Source: Candidatus Poribacteria bacterium
GTDB taxonomy: Bacteria > Poribacteria > WGA-4E > WGA-3G
NCBI GenBank assembly: GCA_021295735.1
Contig: JAGWBU010000007.1
Coordinates: 1 to 61,848 of the forward strand
Direction of reading: 5' to 3'
Length of the DNA stretch: 61,848 nt
Below the pieces are notes generated by a model. The model was not told the origin of the DNA. It saw only the letters and a program-made list of their open reading frames with translations, and searched no databases. Below are positions 42,301 through 50,807 of the stretch, piece after piece (positions within the stretch are counted from its first letter, which is position 1; each line of letters opens with the position of its first letter). Both the position numbers and the translations under genes were made by a program.

Positions 42301-42478
42301 TATATTTCCTTTCGGAACTTGCAATTTGCTGGATATTATATAGGATTTTATAAAAAAATGGTAACATAAAAAATAAATATTAAAGCATTAACAAATCAAC
42401 AGATTCAAAAAAGATTGGCAAATCGCAGCTTTTTATGGCATTATTATGTAAAGAGATTTTAGATAAGGAGAAAAGACG

Positions 42479-43426
42479 TTGAAATTTTTAAAAAAAGGTG
42501 AAAAAAATAAAGAAACACCTAATTCGACAACACAATCACATCCTCAATTGAAGGTTATCAGCGGTTCTGAAGTTTCTGGCAAGCGCACGCAGCAACCCAA
42601 TCCTCAACAGCAACAAGCCCCGCAACAGAACATAACATTACCAAATATAAAGTATAAAATTGCAGTTGCAAGTGGAAAAGGTGGTGTTGGCAAGTCAACC
42701 GTTGCTACAAATTTGGCGATTTCGCTTGCAAAGATTGGTGCCGCAGTTGGATTGATGGATGCTGACGCTTATGGACCCAGTATTCCTACAATGATGGGTA
42801 TTCAAGACAAACCACTCACCAGTCCAGAGCGAAAACTCATCCCCCTCGTGCGACACGACATTAAACTGATGTCAATTGGGTTTATGGTGCCTGAAGAACA
42901 AGCGATGATTTGGCGCGGACCGATGCTGCACAGTGCAATCCGCCAATTTCTGAGCGATGTAGATTGGGGTGAATTGGATTATCTCATTATTGATCTACCT
43001 CCCGGTACAGGAGATGTTGCACTTACCTTAACGCAGGCAATTCCACTTACAGGTGCGGTTATTGTCACGACGCCACAAGATGTCGCTTTGGCAGATGTGC
43101 GACGTGGGGTTGCTATGTTTGAACGTCTCGGCGTACCGATTTTGGGAATTATTGAAAATATGAGTTATTTTCTTTGTCCACACTGTAATGAAAAAACGGA
43201 GATTTTCAGAGCAGATGGCGGTAAAAATACAAGTGAACGGTTCGGTGTAGCTTTTTTGGGAGAAATTCCACTTGACGCAGAAGTTTGCACGGCAGGTGAT
43301 TTAGGTGTGCCGATAGTCGCAGGGCATCCAGCGTCACCACAATCCGCAGCTTTTGGTGCTGTCGCAAACGAATTAAACACAGTGCTGCAGGAGAGTGCAG
43401 AGGAGGATGAATTGACTATTCTCTAA
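42479..43426 (+). CDS. Mrp/NBP35 (ApbC) family Fe-S cluster carrier ATPase
   Basis: The 315-aa protein uses a TTG start behind AAGGAGAAAAG. An unusual Gln/Pro-rich linker (QPNPQQQQAPQQN, about residues 40-52) precedes the ATPase, and the usual N-terminal MIP18/DUF59 domain is missing. The deviant Walker A is ASGKGGVGKST, with DADAYGPSIPTMMG, DLPPGTGD and TTPQDVALADVRRG following. The bridging Cys pair CPHC binds an Fe-S cluster at the dimer interface. It delivers 4Fe-4S clusters to apoproteins in the cytoplasm. A good intrinsic terminator follows. Confidence 0.94.
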   Translation: MKFLKKGEKNKETPNSTTQSHPQLKVISGSEVSGKRTQQPNPQQQQAPQQNITLPNIKYKIAVASGKGGVGKSTVATNLAISLAKIGAAVGLMDADAYGPSIPTMMGIQDKPLTSPERKLIPLVRHDIKLMSIGFMVPEEQAMIWRGPMLHSAIRQFLSDVDWGELDYLIIDLPPGTGDVALTLTQAIPLTGAVIVTTPQDVALADVRRGVAMFERLGVPILGIIENMSYFLCPHCNEKTEIFRADGGKNTSERFGVAFLGEIPLDAEVCTAGDLGVPIVAGHPASPQSAAFGAVANELNTVLQESAEEDELTIL

Positions 43427-43452
43427 GTAGATGTAATTTACAAATAATAACT

Positions 43453-43486
43453 AAAGTCGTTGCTGATGAAGCAACGACTTTCTGTT
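43453..43486. terminator. Intrinsic terminator after the Mrp gene
   Basis: Perfect 11-bp stem AAAGTCGTTGC (43453-43463) / GCAACGACTTT (43471-43481) with a 7-nt loop, followed by CTGTTT. It lies between the convergent Mrp and GGCT-like genes and may serve both. Confidence 0.75.
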
Positions 43487-43521
43487 TAAAAGTTATTCAA
43501 TATTGAGAATAAGGTTGGGAG

Positions 43522-44016
43522 TCAAATGGTGCCTGAATCTTCGTCTAAGAGTTTTATGTCCATCGCATCAGCAATAAGACGCATTGCATGCTGGAGTAAG
43601 TCACCTTTTTTGACGAGGTCCTGGGTCGGTGATTTCCCAAGATTTCTATTTAAGTCTTCAAGTGGTGAGAGTCCAAAGTTCTCCATCCCTTCCAACATAC
43701 CTTCAAGATAACCGAGTCCTGGCAATTCTATGTCCCGTGCATTGTCAAGCATCCGGTAAAACATGATGTCGCCATCATAGTATTTTTCATATAAAGATGG
43801 GTACCCCTCATATCTGTCAAGCAATTTCTCATCCTCCGGCGAAATTTCCCAGAGTCCTCCCTTAACGGACTTGTCTTGAGCTGGCATTAAATCAGCGTAG
43901 TACCGAAAAACGAGTTGGTAGCCCTGAAGCGTATATGCACCGAGGGGAACAGCGTTTTGACATCGCCACTGCATGTGTTTGATATTGAGATTTGAGCCAT
44001 AGGCGAAATACTTCAT
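43522..44016 (-). CDS. Gamma-glutamylcyclotransferase-like (GGCT/AIG2) family protein
   Basis: The protein is 164 aa from the ATG at 44016 (MKYFAYGSNLN); the frame extends five codons upstream to an ATG at 44031. The N-terminal FAYGSNL is the substrate-loop signature of the GGCT/butirosin-like fold, and the likely catalytic Glu is in DRYEGYPSLYEKYY. GGCTs release 5-oxoproline from gamma-glutamyl peptides, but many bacterial homologs have other or unknown substrates. It is 3' of a discoidin-like lipoprotein gene on the same strand with a 59-bp gap. Confidence 0.88.
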   Translation of the reverse strand: MKYFAYGSNLNIKHMQWRCQNAVPLGAYTLQGYQLVFRYYADLMPAQDKSVKGGLWEISPEDEKLLDRYEGYPSLYEKYYDGDIMFYRMLDNARDIELPGLGYLEGMLEGMENFGLSPLEDLNRNLGKSPTQDLVKKGDLLQHAMRLIADAMDIKLLDEDSGTI

Positions 44017-44075
44017 GGTTCTACCCTGCATAGTTTAAACTTGAATTGCAAACCAATGTCAAAAAATGTTCTATC

Positions 44076-44744
44076 CTATTCCAATATCGTATTAAGTTCA
44101 TCTTCACGTTGTGTATCAGATTTTGCAGCTGCCGTTTCTTCAGCAGATTTATAGCCATAAATCTCAATTTCGTTGATTCTGGCTTGGTAACTGGAATAAA
44201 ATCTCCTGCCACCGGCAAAACCGTACGTTCCTCTTTCCATCGGCGTAGTGCCTCGGTAAAACTCCGCCTTTTCTTTTCGTCTGTTGGCACCTTCATCTGT
44301 TAAGTCTGTAACTACAATTCGAATATGATCTGTCGGAAAAGCGTATAAGAAAGGAATCACAATAGGATATGACTTGACAGATTTTATCTCTTTTATTAAT
44401 TCCCAGTCAGTTTCAGAAAGAGCACTACCACCTTTATCTGCGTAGATGTTAAGCTTTTTGATATTCTCTGTATGGATAACGATCCGTCTGATGTTCTTTT
44501 TTTCTGGTAACTTGATTGAAACAGCGGATCCCCAACTTGATCCATACATGTAGCGTTGTCCAATAGTCTTTGTCTCACCGACGGTGTTGAGATCTCCATC
44601 AATCATTTGCGGACTGGATGAATTGACACCTTCCATCAACGCGTAGTTTTCGCTCCATTCTTGTTCTGTAAGCAAAATATGACACCCTACCATAAAAACT
44701 GCAAAACTGAAAAATATCAGCAAAAAGGTGATTCGATAAAACAT
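44076..44744 (-). CDS. Lipoprotein with discoidin-like (F5/8 type C) fold
   Basis: The 222-aa protein has signal peptide and lipobox FMVGCHIL (Cys near residue 21). The mature part contains NSSSPQMIDGDLNTVGETKTIG, then VSIKLPEKKNIRRIVIHTENIKKLNIYA, HIRIVVTDLTDEG and ARINEIEIYGYKS. This is the sequence rhythm of discoidin/F5-8C beta-sandwich domains that bind carbohydrate or surfaces. No catalytic residues are recognisable. Promoter-like boxes precede it. Probably a periplasmic or surface sugar-binding lipoprotein; the fold assignment rests on pattern only. Confidence 0.72.
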   Translation of the reverse strand: MFYRITFLLIFFSFAVFMVGCHILLTEQEWSENYALMEGVNSSSPQMIDGDLNTVGETKTIGQRYMYGSSWGSAVSIKLPEKKNIRRIVIHTENIKKLNIYADKGGSALSETDWELIKEIKSVKSYPIVIPFLYAFPTDHIRIVVTDLTDEGANRRKEKAEFYRGTTPMERGTYGFAGGRRFYSSYQARINEIEIYGYKSAEETAAAKSDTQREDELNTILE

Positions 44745-44771
44745 TTGAACACTCTTATAGGTCGTTATTAG

Positions 44772-44799
44772 TGTATATATTAAAATTGAGTATTGACAA
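44772..44799 (-). promoter_or_regulatory. Candidate promoter for the discoidin-like lipoprotein
   Basis: On the minus strand TTGTCA (44799-44794) and TATACA (44777-44772) are 16 bp apart, 28 nt before the ATG at 44744. The 44800-44956 stretch beyond it holds no gene. Confidence 0.45.
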
Positions 44800-44956
44800 C
44801 GTTTTCAGTACATATCAATTGTTGATGATATCATAACATATTTTTCAAAAAAGTCAAGAAAATCGCCTTCCATCCAAGATAGCATCTAACTTGCTCATAA
44901 GAGTTTATCATCAATACAATATGAGATTTACACTATTGCATAAATCCGATTTAAAT

Positions 44957-45391
44957 TTATTTTGGGATACGCCGCACCCACAACAGCAATGCAACATTCA
45001 TGCCACCCACGAAACCAAAAACGTAAGATTGTATTCCTGCTAACTGAGCCATCGATCTAATTAAGATAATCCCAGCGACTGGTAAGCCAAGGGCGAAACA
45101 AGTAAAATATGTCAAACTTTTCGCGCCTTTTGCTTGCCAGAAAGTTATCTCCCGTCTCAAGACTTGTAGATAAGACTTCTCCCAAAGTCGTGACGTCCAT
45201 TTACCTTGCATAAACCCAAGTACGATACCGAAAGCATATCCGAAATTTGACCAGCGCAGATCAATCCACGGAAATTTAGAAATCGTTGCGACCCATAACA
45301 CCTGCCCCAAAAATGTAACGATGATAAATGCCCAAAAGACAGGCAATTTCATATAGAAGGGGAGTAGCCGGCGCGACAATTTATTATTCAT
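44957..45391 (-). CDS. Small polytopic membrane protein of unknown function
   Basis: The 144-aa protein has four hydrophobic segments: FWAFIIVTFLGQVLWVATI, FGYAFGIVLGFMQG, YFTCFALGLPVAGIILI and SYVFGFVGGMNVALLLWV. A basic, Trp/Arg-rich loop (KWTSRLWEKSYLQVLRR) lies in the middle and both ends are basic. I do not recognise a family. Its start overlaps the purQ stop by 4 nt (ATGA), so it is translationally coupled to purQ, although no purine role is known for such a protein. Confidence 0.75.
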   Translation of the reverse strand: MNNKLSRRLLPFYMKLPVFWAFIIVTFLGQVLWVATISKFPWIDLRWSNFGYAFGIVLGFMQGKWTSRLWEKSYLQVLRREITFWQAKGAKSLTYFTCFALGLPVAGIILIRSMAQLAGIQSYVFGFVGGMNVALLLWVRRIPK

Positions 45392-46188
45392 GAAAAATTC
45401 GCTTTCGCGTAATTAACAGCGTTTTTGAAAATCGCGAGCCCGTCACCTTCTTCAGGTAGGTCTTCTCGTGTCCAACGGGGATGGTTGTATTTTGTTAAAA
45501 AGCGTTCAGGATGAGGCATTAAGCCGAAAATTCTCCCTGTTACATCACAGATGCCTGCAATATCCGCATCAGAACCGTTGGGGTTGTGTGGGTACCCGGT
45601 TTTGTCTGAAGATGATTGCTTTATATTTCCATATCGGAATACAATTTGGTTGTTCGACTCTAATTCTTCCAATACGTCAGATGGTGCAGTAAATCTACCT
45701 TCGGCATGTGCTACTGGGAGATAGAGGTGTGATTTGATACCTTTTGTAAAGACACAAGGACTCTGTTGTGTGTCCAATTCAACCCATCTACATTCAAATT
45801 TTGCTGATGTGTTCATTGCTAAAGTGGTACGCTGGGTGATTGTTGTATTGCCGTTATCTGCCCCTGGCAACAACCCTGTCCGTACAAGCACCTGAAACCC
45901 GTTACATATTCCAATTATTAGCTTATTGTCAGCAACAAACTGATTGAGAGTGTTTCTCAGCTTATGTTTCATCTCTACAGCAAGCAGAATACCGGCGGCA
46001 ATATCATCGCCATAAGAGAAGCCGCCCGGAATAGCAAGAATCTGATAATCGGATAGGTTTGTCTTGCCAAATATGAGGTTTTGAATGTGGATTAACGAAG
46101 TTTCTGCCCCTGCGAGTTGAAATGCTACATCTGTTTCAGCATCGCAGTTTGTGCCTGCTGTTCGTAAGATAAGTACCTTCGGTTTCAC
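45388..46188 (-). CDS. purQ: Phosphoribosylformylglycinamidine synthase subunit PurQ (glutamine amidotransferase)
   Basis: The start is GTG at 46188, behind AGGGAGA, giving 266 aa; the open frame runs up to 46245. PurQ is the glutaminase that feeds ammonia to PurL in step four of purine synthesis. The N-terminal VLILRTAGTNCDAET, FGGFSYGDD-like PGGFSYGDD, the nucleophile Cys in GICNGFQVL, and the His/Glu pair in LMPHPERF are intact. purL lies 73 bp upstream on the same strand. The third subunit gene, purS, is not seen in the window. Confidence 0.96.
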   Translation of the reverse strand: MKPKVLILRTAGTNCDAETDVAFQLAGAETSLIHIQNLIFGKTNLSDYQILAIPGGFSYGDDIAAGILLAVEMKHKLRNTLNQFVADNKLIIGICNGFQVLVRTGLLPGADNGNTTITQRTTLAMNTSAKFECRWVELDTQQSPCVFTKGIKSHLYLPVAHAEGRFTAPSDVLEELESNNQIVFRYGNIKQSSSDKTGYPHNPNGSDADIAGICDVTGRIFGLMPHPERFLTKYNHPRWTREDLPEEGDGLAIFKNAVNYAKANFS

Positions 46189-46261
46189 AATTATCTCCCT
46201 GTAGCATAAACTTTCCAGTTTGTGCAATCTTAATAAGTAAAACACATGGATCGTTAAAAAG

Positions 46262-48658
46262 TTATGAATGCAATGGTGTTTGCCATGCAGATTTTAGCGT
46301 ATCAATTGAACTTTCTACAACGCGTTTACCTGTTAATCCATTGATGACAAATTCTGGTGTTTTTGTAACAGCACCGAGGCAACCTATCGGCACGCCATCT
46401 ATGTAATTTTCAAAAGCCACTTGGTGTTTCGGTTCAATTTCAACGAGAAAACGACTATTCGACTCAGAGAATAGCAGAAAATCATCAAAAGTAATTTCTT
46501 CTCCGGTAGGCACGGTGCTGAGATTTAGTGACATGCCGTATCCACCTGAAAAAGCCATCTCCGCTGCTGCAACGCCTATACCGCCTTCAGAGCAGTCGTG
46601 GCAAGAACGCACTAATCCACCCTTAATGGCAGCACTGAGTGTATTCATCGTTAACTTTCCTTCGTCTGGACGGACAACTGGAGCAGTGTTACCGATAAAG
46701 TCATGGATACCAAAATAATGTGAACCACCCAATTCAGCATAAGTGTTGCCAACGACATAGATGAAATTGCCCGGAGATTTCACATCCATTGTAACCGCGT
46801 TGCGAATGTCCGGCATAACACAGATTGCGGATATAAGGAGCGTTGAAGGAATTGCGCGTTGCTCGCCTGTTGTTGTATCACGGTATTCGTTGTAAAGACT
46901 ATCTTTTCCTGATATGAAGGGGGTACCGTAAGCGGTAGCAATGTCGTAGCACGCCTTCGCTGCACGCACTAACGCGCCAAGCCTGTCAGGTTTATCAGGA
47001 TTGCCCCAACAGAAATTGTCTAATAAAGCCGTTTTTTCAAGTGTTCCGCCAACTGCAACTATGTTTCGAAGTGCTTCATCAATTGCTGATGCTGCGCTAA
47101 TATACGCATCAACATCGCTATATTTCGGGTTGATGCCGTTTGCAACGATGACCGCTTTCTCACTCCCTATAACCGGTGTCGTGACACACGCATCGCTTGG
47201 TCCATCATTTTCGACACCGACGAGAGGTTTGATAACAATACCCCCTTGTACCTCGTGGTCGTACTGACGGATGACAGATTCTTTACTGGCGATGTTTGGA
47301 CTGGCAAGGAGTCGACACAAGTCTTCGGCGTAGTTTTCGGTTTGGCTGTCTCGCGATGGCATTTCTTGATGTTGTGACGGTTGCCAAGTCGCTTTTTTAA
47401 CGTGTTGTGGTAAGCCTTTGTGCAGAAATTCCATATCTAAATCCGCAACTACTGCGCCTTCGTAAAAAACCTGTAATCTGTGAGTATTTGTAAAACTGCC
47501 AAGCACTGTTGCCTCAACCATCTCTGCCTCACAGATTTCCATCAGTTTGTCAAGATTTTCAGGTGGAACAGCGAGGACCATCCGTTCTTGTGCTTCAGAT
47601 AACCAAATTTCCCACGGCGCCAATCCTTCGTATTTCAGCGGGACACGTTCAAGATGAACCTCTGCGCCTGTATCCTCACCCATTTCACCGACAGCAGATG
47701 AAAAACCGCCTGCGCCGCAGTCTGTTATGGAACGGTACAGGTTGCGATCGCGTGCCTGTATTAGGGCATCAACAATTTTCTTCTCCATAATCGGATTGCC
47801 GATCTGCACAACGCTGCCAAGGCTTTCAGAGGTATCGTCCAACTCTGCTGATGAGAAGGTGGCACCGTGAATCCCATCGCGCCCCGTACGTCCACCGATA
47901 GCAACAATTAAATCACCGGGTTCAACGGATTTGTCACATCTATCTCTTGGTATTAGTCCGACGTTACCACAAAAGACGAGTGGATTTGCAGTATAGCGCG
48001 TATCAAATAGAATTGCCCCGTTTGCTGTAGGAATACCCATTCGGTTGCCGTAATCACGAACACCAGCAACAACACCTTTGAATACGCGTTTGGGGTGAAG
48101 TGTTCCCTTCGGCAATTTCTCATAAGGTGTGTCCGGTAATCCAAAGCAAAACACATCGGTATTCAGAATCGGTTTTGCACCGAGTCCTGTACCGAGAGAA
48201 TCTCTAATGACGCCGCCAATGCCGGTACCTGCACCACCGTAAGGTTCAATTGCTGAAGGATGGTTGTGCGTTTCTACTTTGAAAACGAGATTGAACGTCT
48301 CATCAAATTCGATGATACCCGCATTGTCTGAAAAGACGGAGACACACCAAGGTTTGTCTATCTCTTCAGTAGCGCGTTGAATGTAGGTTGGAAACAAGCC
48401 ATCAATCTGCTCAGGTTCCTTGCCCTCTTCAGAATAGAGAATAATGCTTTTAAAGGTTTTGTGAACGCAATGCTCTGACCATGTTTGTGCTATAGTCTCA
48501 AGTTCCACATCGGTTGGGTTGCGTTGCAGTGTTGTAAAATGAGACTGAATTGTCTGCATCTCAATCAAGTTCAGCGATAAAGTCCCTTCTCGACTGGTCC
48601 GCATCAATTCAGCATCATCTGCATTTAGAATTTGAAATTCATTTACCTTATTGGACAT
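46262..48658 (-). CDS. purL: Phosphoribosylformylglycinamidine synthase subunit PurL
   Basis: The protein is about 798 aa from ATG 48658 (MSNKVNEFQ), which is preceded by CGGAGAA; the frame is open to 48787. It is the small, separate PurL type that works with PurQ and PurS to make FGAM from FGAR and ATP. WSEHCVHKTFK, KVETHNHPSAIEPYGGAGTGIGGVIRD, GGRTGRDGIHGATFSS, DCGAGGFSSAVGEMGED and the C-terminal SCHDCSEGGIGVAAAEMA are signatures. It is somewhat longer than typical small PurL. Start of a purL-purQ-membrane protein operon. Confidence 0.96.
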   Translation of the reverse strand: MSNKVNEFQILNADDAELMRTSREGTLSLNLIEMQTIQSHFTTLQRNPTDVELETIAQTWSEHCVHKTFKSIILYSEEGKEPEQIDGLFPTYIQRATEEIDKPWCVSVFSDNAGIIEFDETFNLVFKVETHNHPSAIEPYGGAGTGIGGVIRDSLGTGLGAKPILNTDVFCFGLPDTPYEKLPKGTLHPKRVFKGVVAGVRDYGNRMGIPTANGAILFDTRYTANPLVFCGNVGLIPRDRCDKSVEPGDLIVAIGGRTGRDGIHGATFSSAELDDTSESLGSVVQIGNPIMEKKIVDALIQARDRNLYRSITDCGAGGFSSAVGEMGEDTGAEVHLERVPLKYEGLAPWEIWLSEAQERMVLAVPPENLDKLMEICEAEMVEATVLGSFTNTHRLQVFYEGAVVADLDMEFLHKGLPQHVKKATWQPSQHQEMPSRDSQTENYAEDLCRLLASPNIASKESVIRQYDHEVQGGIVIKPLVGVENDGPSDACVTTPVIGSEKAVIVANGINPKYSDVDAYISAASAIDEALRNIVAVGGTLEKTALLDNFCWGNPDKPDRLGALVRAAKACYDIATAYGTPFISGKDSLYNEYRDTTTGEQRAIPSTLLISAICVMPDIRNAVTMDVKSPGNFIYVVGNTYAELGGSHYFGIHDFIGNTAPVVRPDEGKLTMNTLSAAIKGGLVRSCHDCSEGGIGVAAAEMAFSGGYGMSLNLSTVPTGEEITFDDFLLFSESNSRFLVEIEPKHQVAFENYIDGVPIGCLGAVTKTPEFVINGLTGKRVVESSIDTLKSAWQTPLHS

Positions 48659-48807
48659 TCTTTTCTCCGTTATTCCAAAGTTAAACCGCAGCCAAGCTGC
48701 AATGTTGGACACATCCAGAAGCGTAGCTAAAACGCAAGGATAGACTGAGACCTGCCAAAGAAATATTTCGCTGCGTGATAAATCCACGTGTCGTTTTTGT
48801 CTCTGTA

Positions 48808-49865
48808 TTATTCTGAGTGTTCATTATGGTTTTCATCTTCGGTAAGTGCGTCAACTTCTGCCCGAAGTTCCTCAAGCGTTTGGGTAGTGGCGGCTTTCTC
48901 AAAAAGCATCTCAAGCCAGTTTCGGTCATCGAGGCTGCGAATCATTTCAGCAAGTGGTTCGGGCACATAGTGAAATCGGAGTTGTAAGAGTTTGAGAATA
49001 TCTTCCCGTTTGGCTCGCGTTTCGCCTTGTTGTAAGTAATGTTCTGCCATGCTCTGCATGAGTTGTTTCTCCTTCTCTGATGTGTCCAAAAACGGATGGT
49101 TCTCAGAAACTATTTGATCTAACACCGGCCGCTCAACAATCGGACGACGGTAGAAAATAAGTAGGTGAAGATAGTAAATTGTCTGTTGCCACAACGAACG
49201 CTCTGCCTCGGGGAGGCCACGCAGATAATTACCGAGACGCAGCAGTGCCGCAATAAACGCTTCTGTCCCAGCGGTTTCCTGTTTCAGCACCGTCAGTAAC
49301 CACCCGAATGGATGATTGGACTGCAGCAGCGTCTCATCAGCCTCGCGCTTGACATTAAGCAAAAGCGCATCAAATTTCGGGACAAAGCGGTTGAGTGCTT
49401 CCGGCAAGTCCATCAACGTCTCCAGCGAAGGAAACGTCTCCCATTTCTGATCACCGGTATAAAAAATGATCGGGATGATCGGTTGAAATCGCCACTCCCG
49501 GCGTTGGCTGTCCCATATCTGACACATATAAAACAACAGACGGAACCCCATCGTCCGATCCACTGTGGATTGATGCTCCAGGAGAATATAGACCAGCACC
49601 TCCGATGTCGCCCTGGTGTTATCCTTGTCTCGGAAGGGTAAAAGATAAACCATGTCAGACTCTTGTTCCCGCAGGTTGTCAGGGATAAAGTGGTACTCTT
49701 GATCTCAACCTTACTAAAATCAAGGCACTCAACGATGTCGCTGGCGATGATTTCAAGGAGCCCGCGGAGGTTCTCTGTGTTTTCTAATAACCATTTCGCG
49801 CTTCGGTCCGGAAACTGTTCAACACGTGTTTTTAAAGCCTCAAGTATGTCGTTGATGTCTAACAT
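48808..49865 (-). pseudogene. Rpn-family PD-(D/E)XK nuclease (recombination-promoting/putative transposase), frameshifted
   Basis: The minus-strand gene opens MLDINDILEALKTRVEQFPD...WLLENTENLRGLLEIIASDIVE...VEIKSTT. It loses one T in a T-run near 49686-49689, and continues in the next frame IPDNLREQESDMVYLLPFRDKDNTRATSEVLVYILLEHQST to the stop at 48808. The ESDMVYLL and LEHQS segments carry the acidic and Glu/Gln nuclease motifs. Rpn proteins are DNA nucleases linked to RecA-independent recombination and, recently, to phage defence. Joined, the gene is about 352 codons and otherwise intact. Real inactivation, slippage or sequencing error are all possible. Confidence 0.85.
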
Positions 49866-50108
49866 AATGGCATCTTCTTTGCGCCCGGCCCGTGCTGGCG
49901 TTTCCTTTTTTAATTATACGGCTTCTCGCTTGTTTTCTCAAGTTTTTGTTTAGAGATGGCACTTTGTCTGGAATATAAACACAACCAATATTTACGCATC
50001 AGTTATTTCGGCAGGGAGGTTGTCAATAATGCAAGCAGATTCTACAATGACAAAAACGATGCGTTTAATCGCTGTGCCAAGGTAACGCAGGGAACCTCCT
50101 AACATCTT

Positions 50109-50142
50109 GCAGTATTGCAAGCTTTCAAGATTGCAATACTGC
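50109..50142. repeat. Perfect 12-bp inverted repeat in the 49866-50238 gap
   Basis: GCAGTATTGCAA (50109-50120), a 10-nt loop, TTGCAATACTGC (50131-50142). A weaker GGAGGTT / AACCTCC pair flanks it (near 50016 and 50094). The gap holds no gene; the palindrome could be a terminator-like hairpin or another repeat. Confidence 0.6.
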
Positions 50143-50238
50143 ATCATTGCAATTTATCAGTTTGGCAGGTTGGGTAGGTTTGCGAAAACAACTTTGTCTG
50201 AATCTCGGATTATCACGGATTGAAAGAAACTGGATGTA

Positions 50239-50795
50239 CTATCTACCAGCTTGCTGAGAGGCTTTTTCTATCCAATTCCCGAGATTCTGATAACCATCAT
50301 CATTAACCCAATCATAGTATGAACAACAAGGATAAACAAGGTTAGGTTTATCAGTAGGTGTGAAGTTAATTGGTGGTTGTCTAAAAGGACTTTTGCCTTT
50401 TGTAGAAGTCCACCCGTGTCTATCTTTTACATTATGGATATACACTCCAAGCAAACCATTCCCTTTTTCAATTCTTTGCACAATTTCATACTTAACCCAT
50501 TTGCTATCAGCGGTATGACTACCAATTAGCACACAAGTTACAGAAGTGCCATCTATCTGCTTATTTATCCACCGTTTAATAGCAAGATCGGTATTTCTTT
50601 TAAGCGTTTCGATTTGGGCACTGTCAACAAAACCGGCTGCAGTATAATACCAAATTAACGAGAATTGCATTGTTTTCATTGCCGATGGTAAGGGCGGGCA
50701 CAGAGACCCGCCCCTACGATTTCAACCCAACTGTGTCGGACTTGATTAACACGCCAAACATCGTCCCAATCAAAACTGAAGAATACGTGCCTCAT
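50239..50795 (-). pseudogene. ThsB-like TIR (MTH538/DUF1863) domain protein interrupted by a short repeat
   Basis: The minus-strand start at ATG 50795 reads MRHVFFSFDWDDVWRVNQ and then VRHSW, the canonical N-terminus of DUF1863/ThsB-type TIR proteins. A GC-rich dispersed repeat (about 50650-50726) then introduces a frameshift and stop. The frame resumes AAGFVDSAQIETLKRNTDLAIKRWI, TSVTCVLIGSHTADSKWVKYEI, GNGLLGVYIHNVKD to 50239. KYEI contains the likely catalytic Glu. Removing 77 bp between the two TTGG copies restores one 159-aa frame. TIR proteins of this family make or degrade NAD-derived signals in anti-phage defence. It follows a membrane-protein gene by 12 bp. Confidence 0.85.
50650..50726. 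mobile_element. Short GC-hairpin repeat inserted in the TIR-like gene
   Basis: It contains GGGCGGGCACAGAGACCCGCCC, in pieces GGGCGGGC/GAGACCCGCCCC, the same hairpin module as at 150-175, 1296-1318 and 40340-40425. A TTGG (minus strand) occurs at both edges (50727-50730 and 50650-50653). One end carries TAATACCAAATTAACG, an end sequence also seen near 36064-36078. Boundaries are therefore uncertain by about ten bases. Confidence 0.7.
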
Positions 50796-50807
50796 AGCAT
50801 CCCTATA

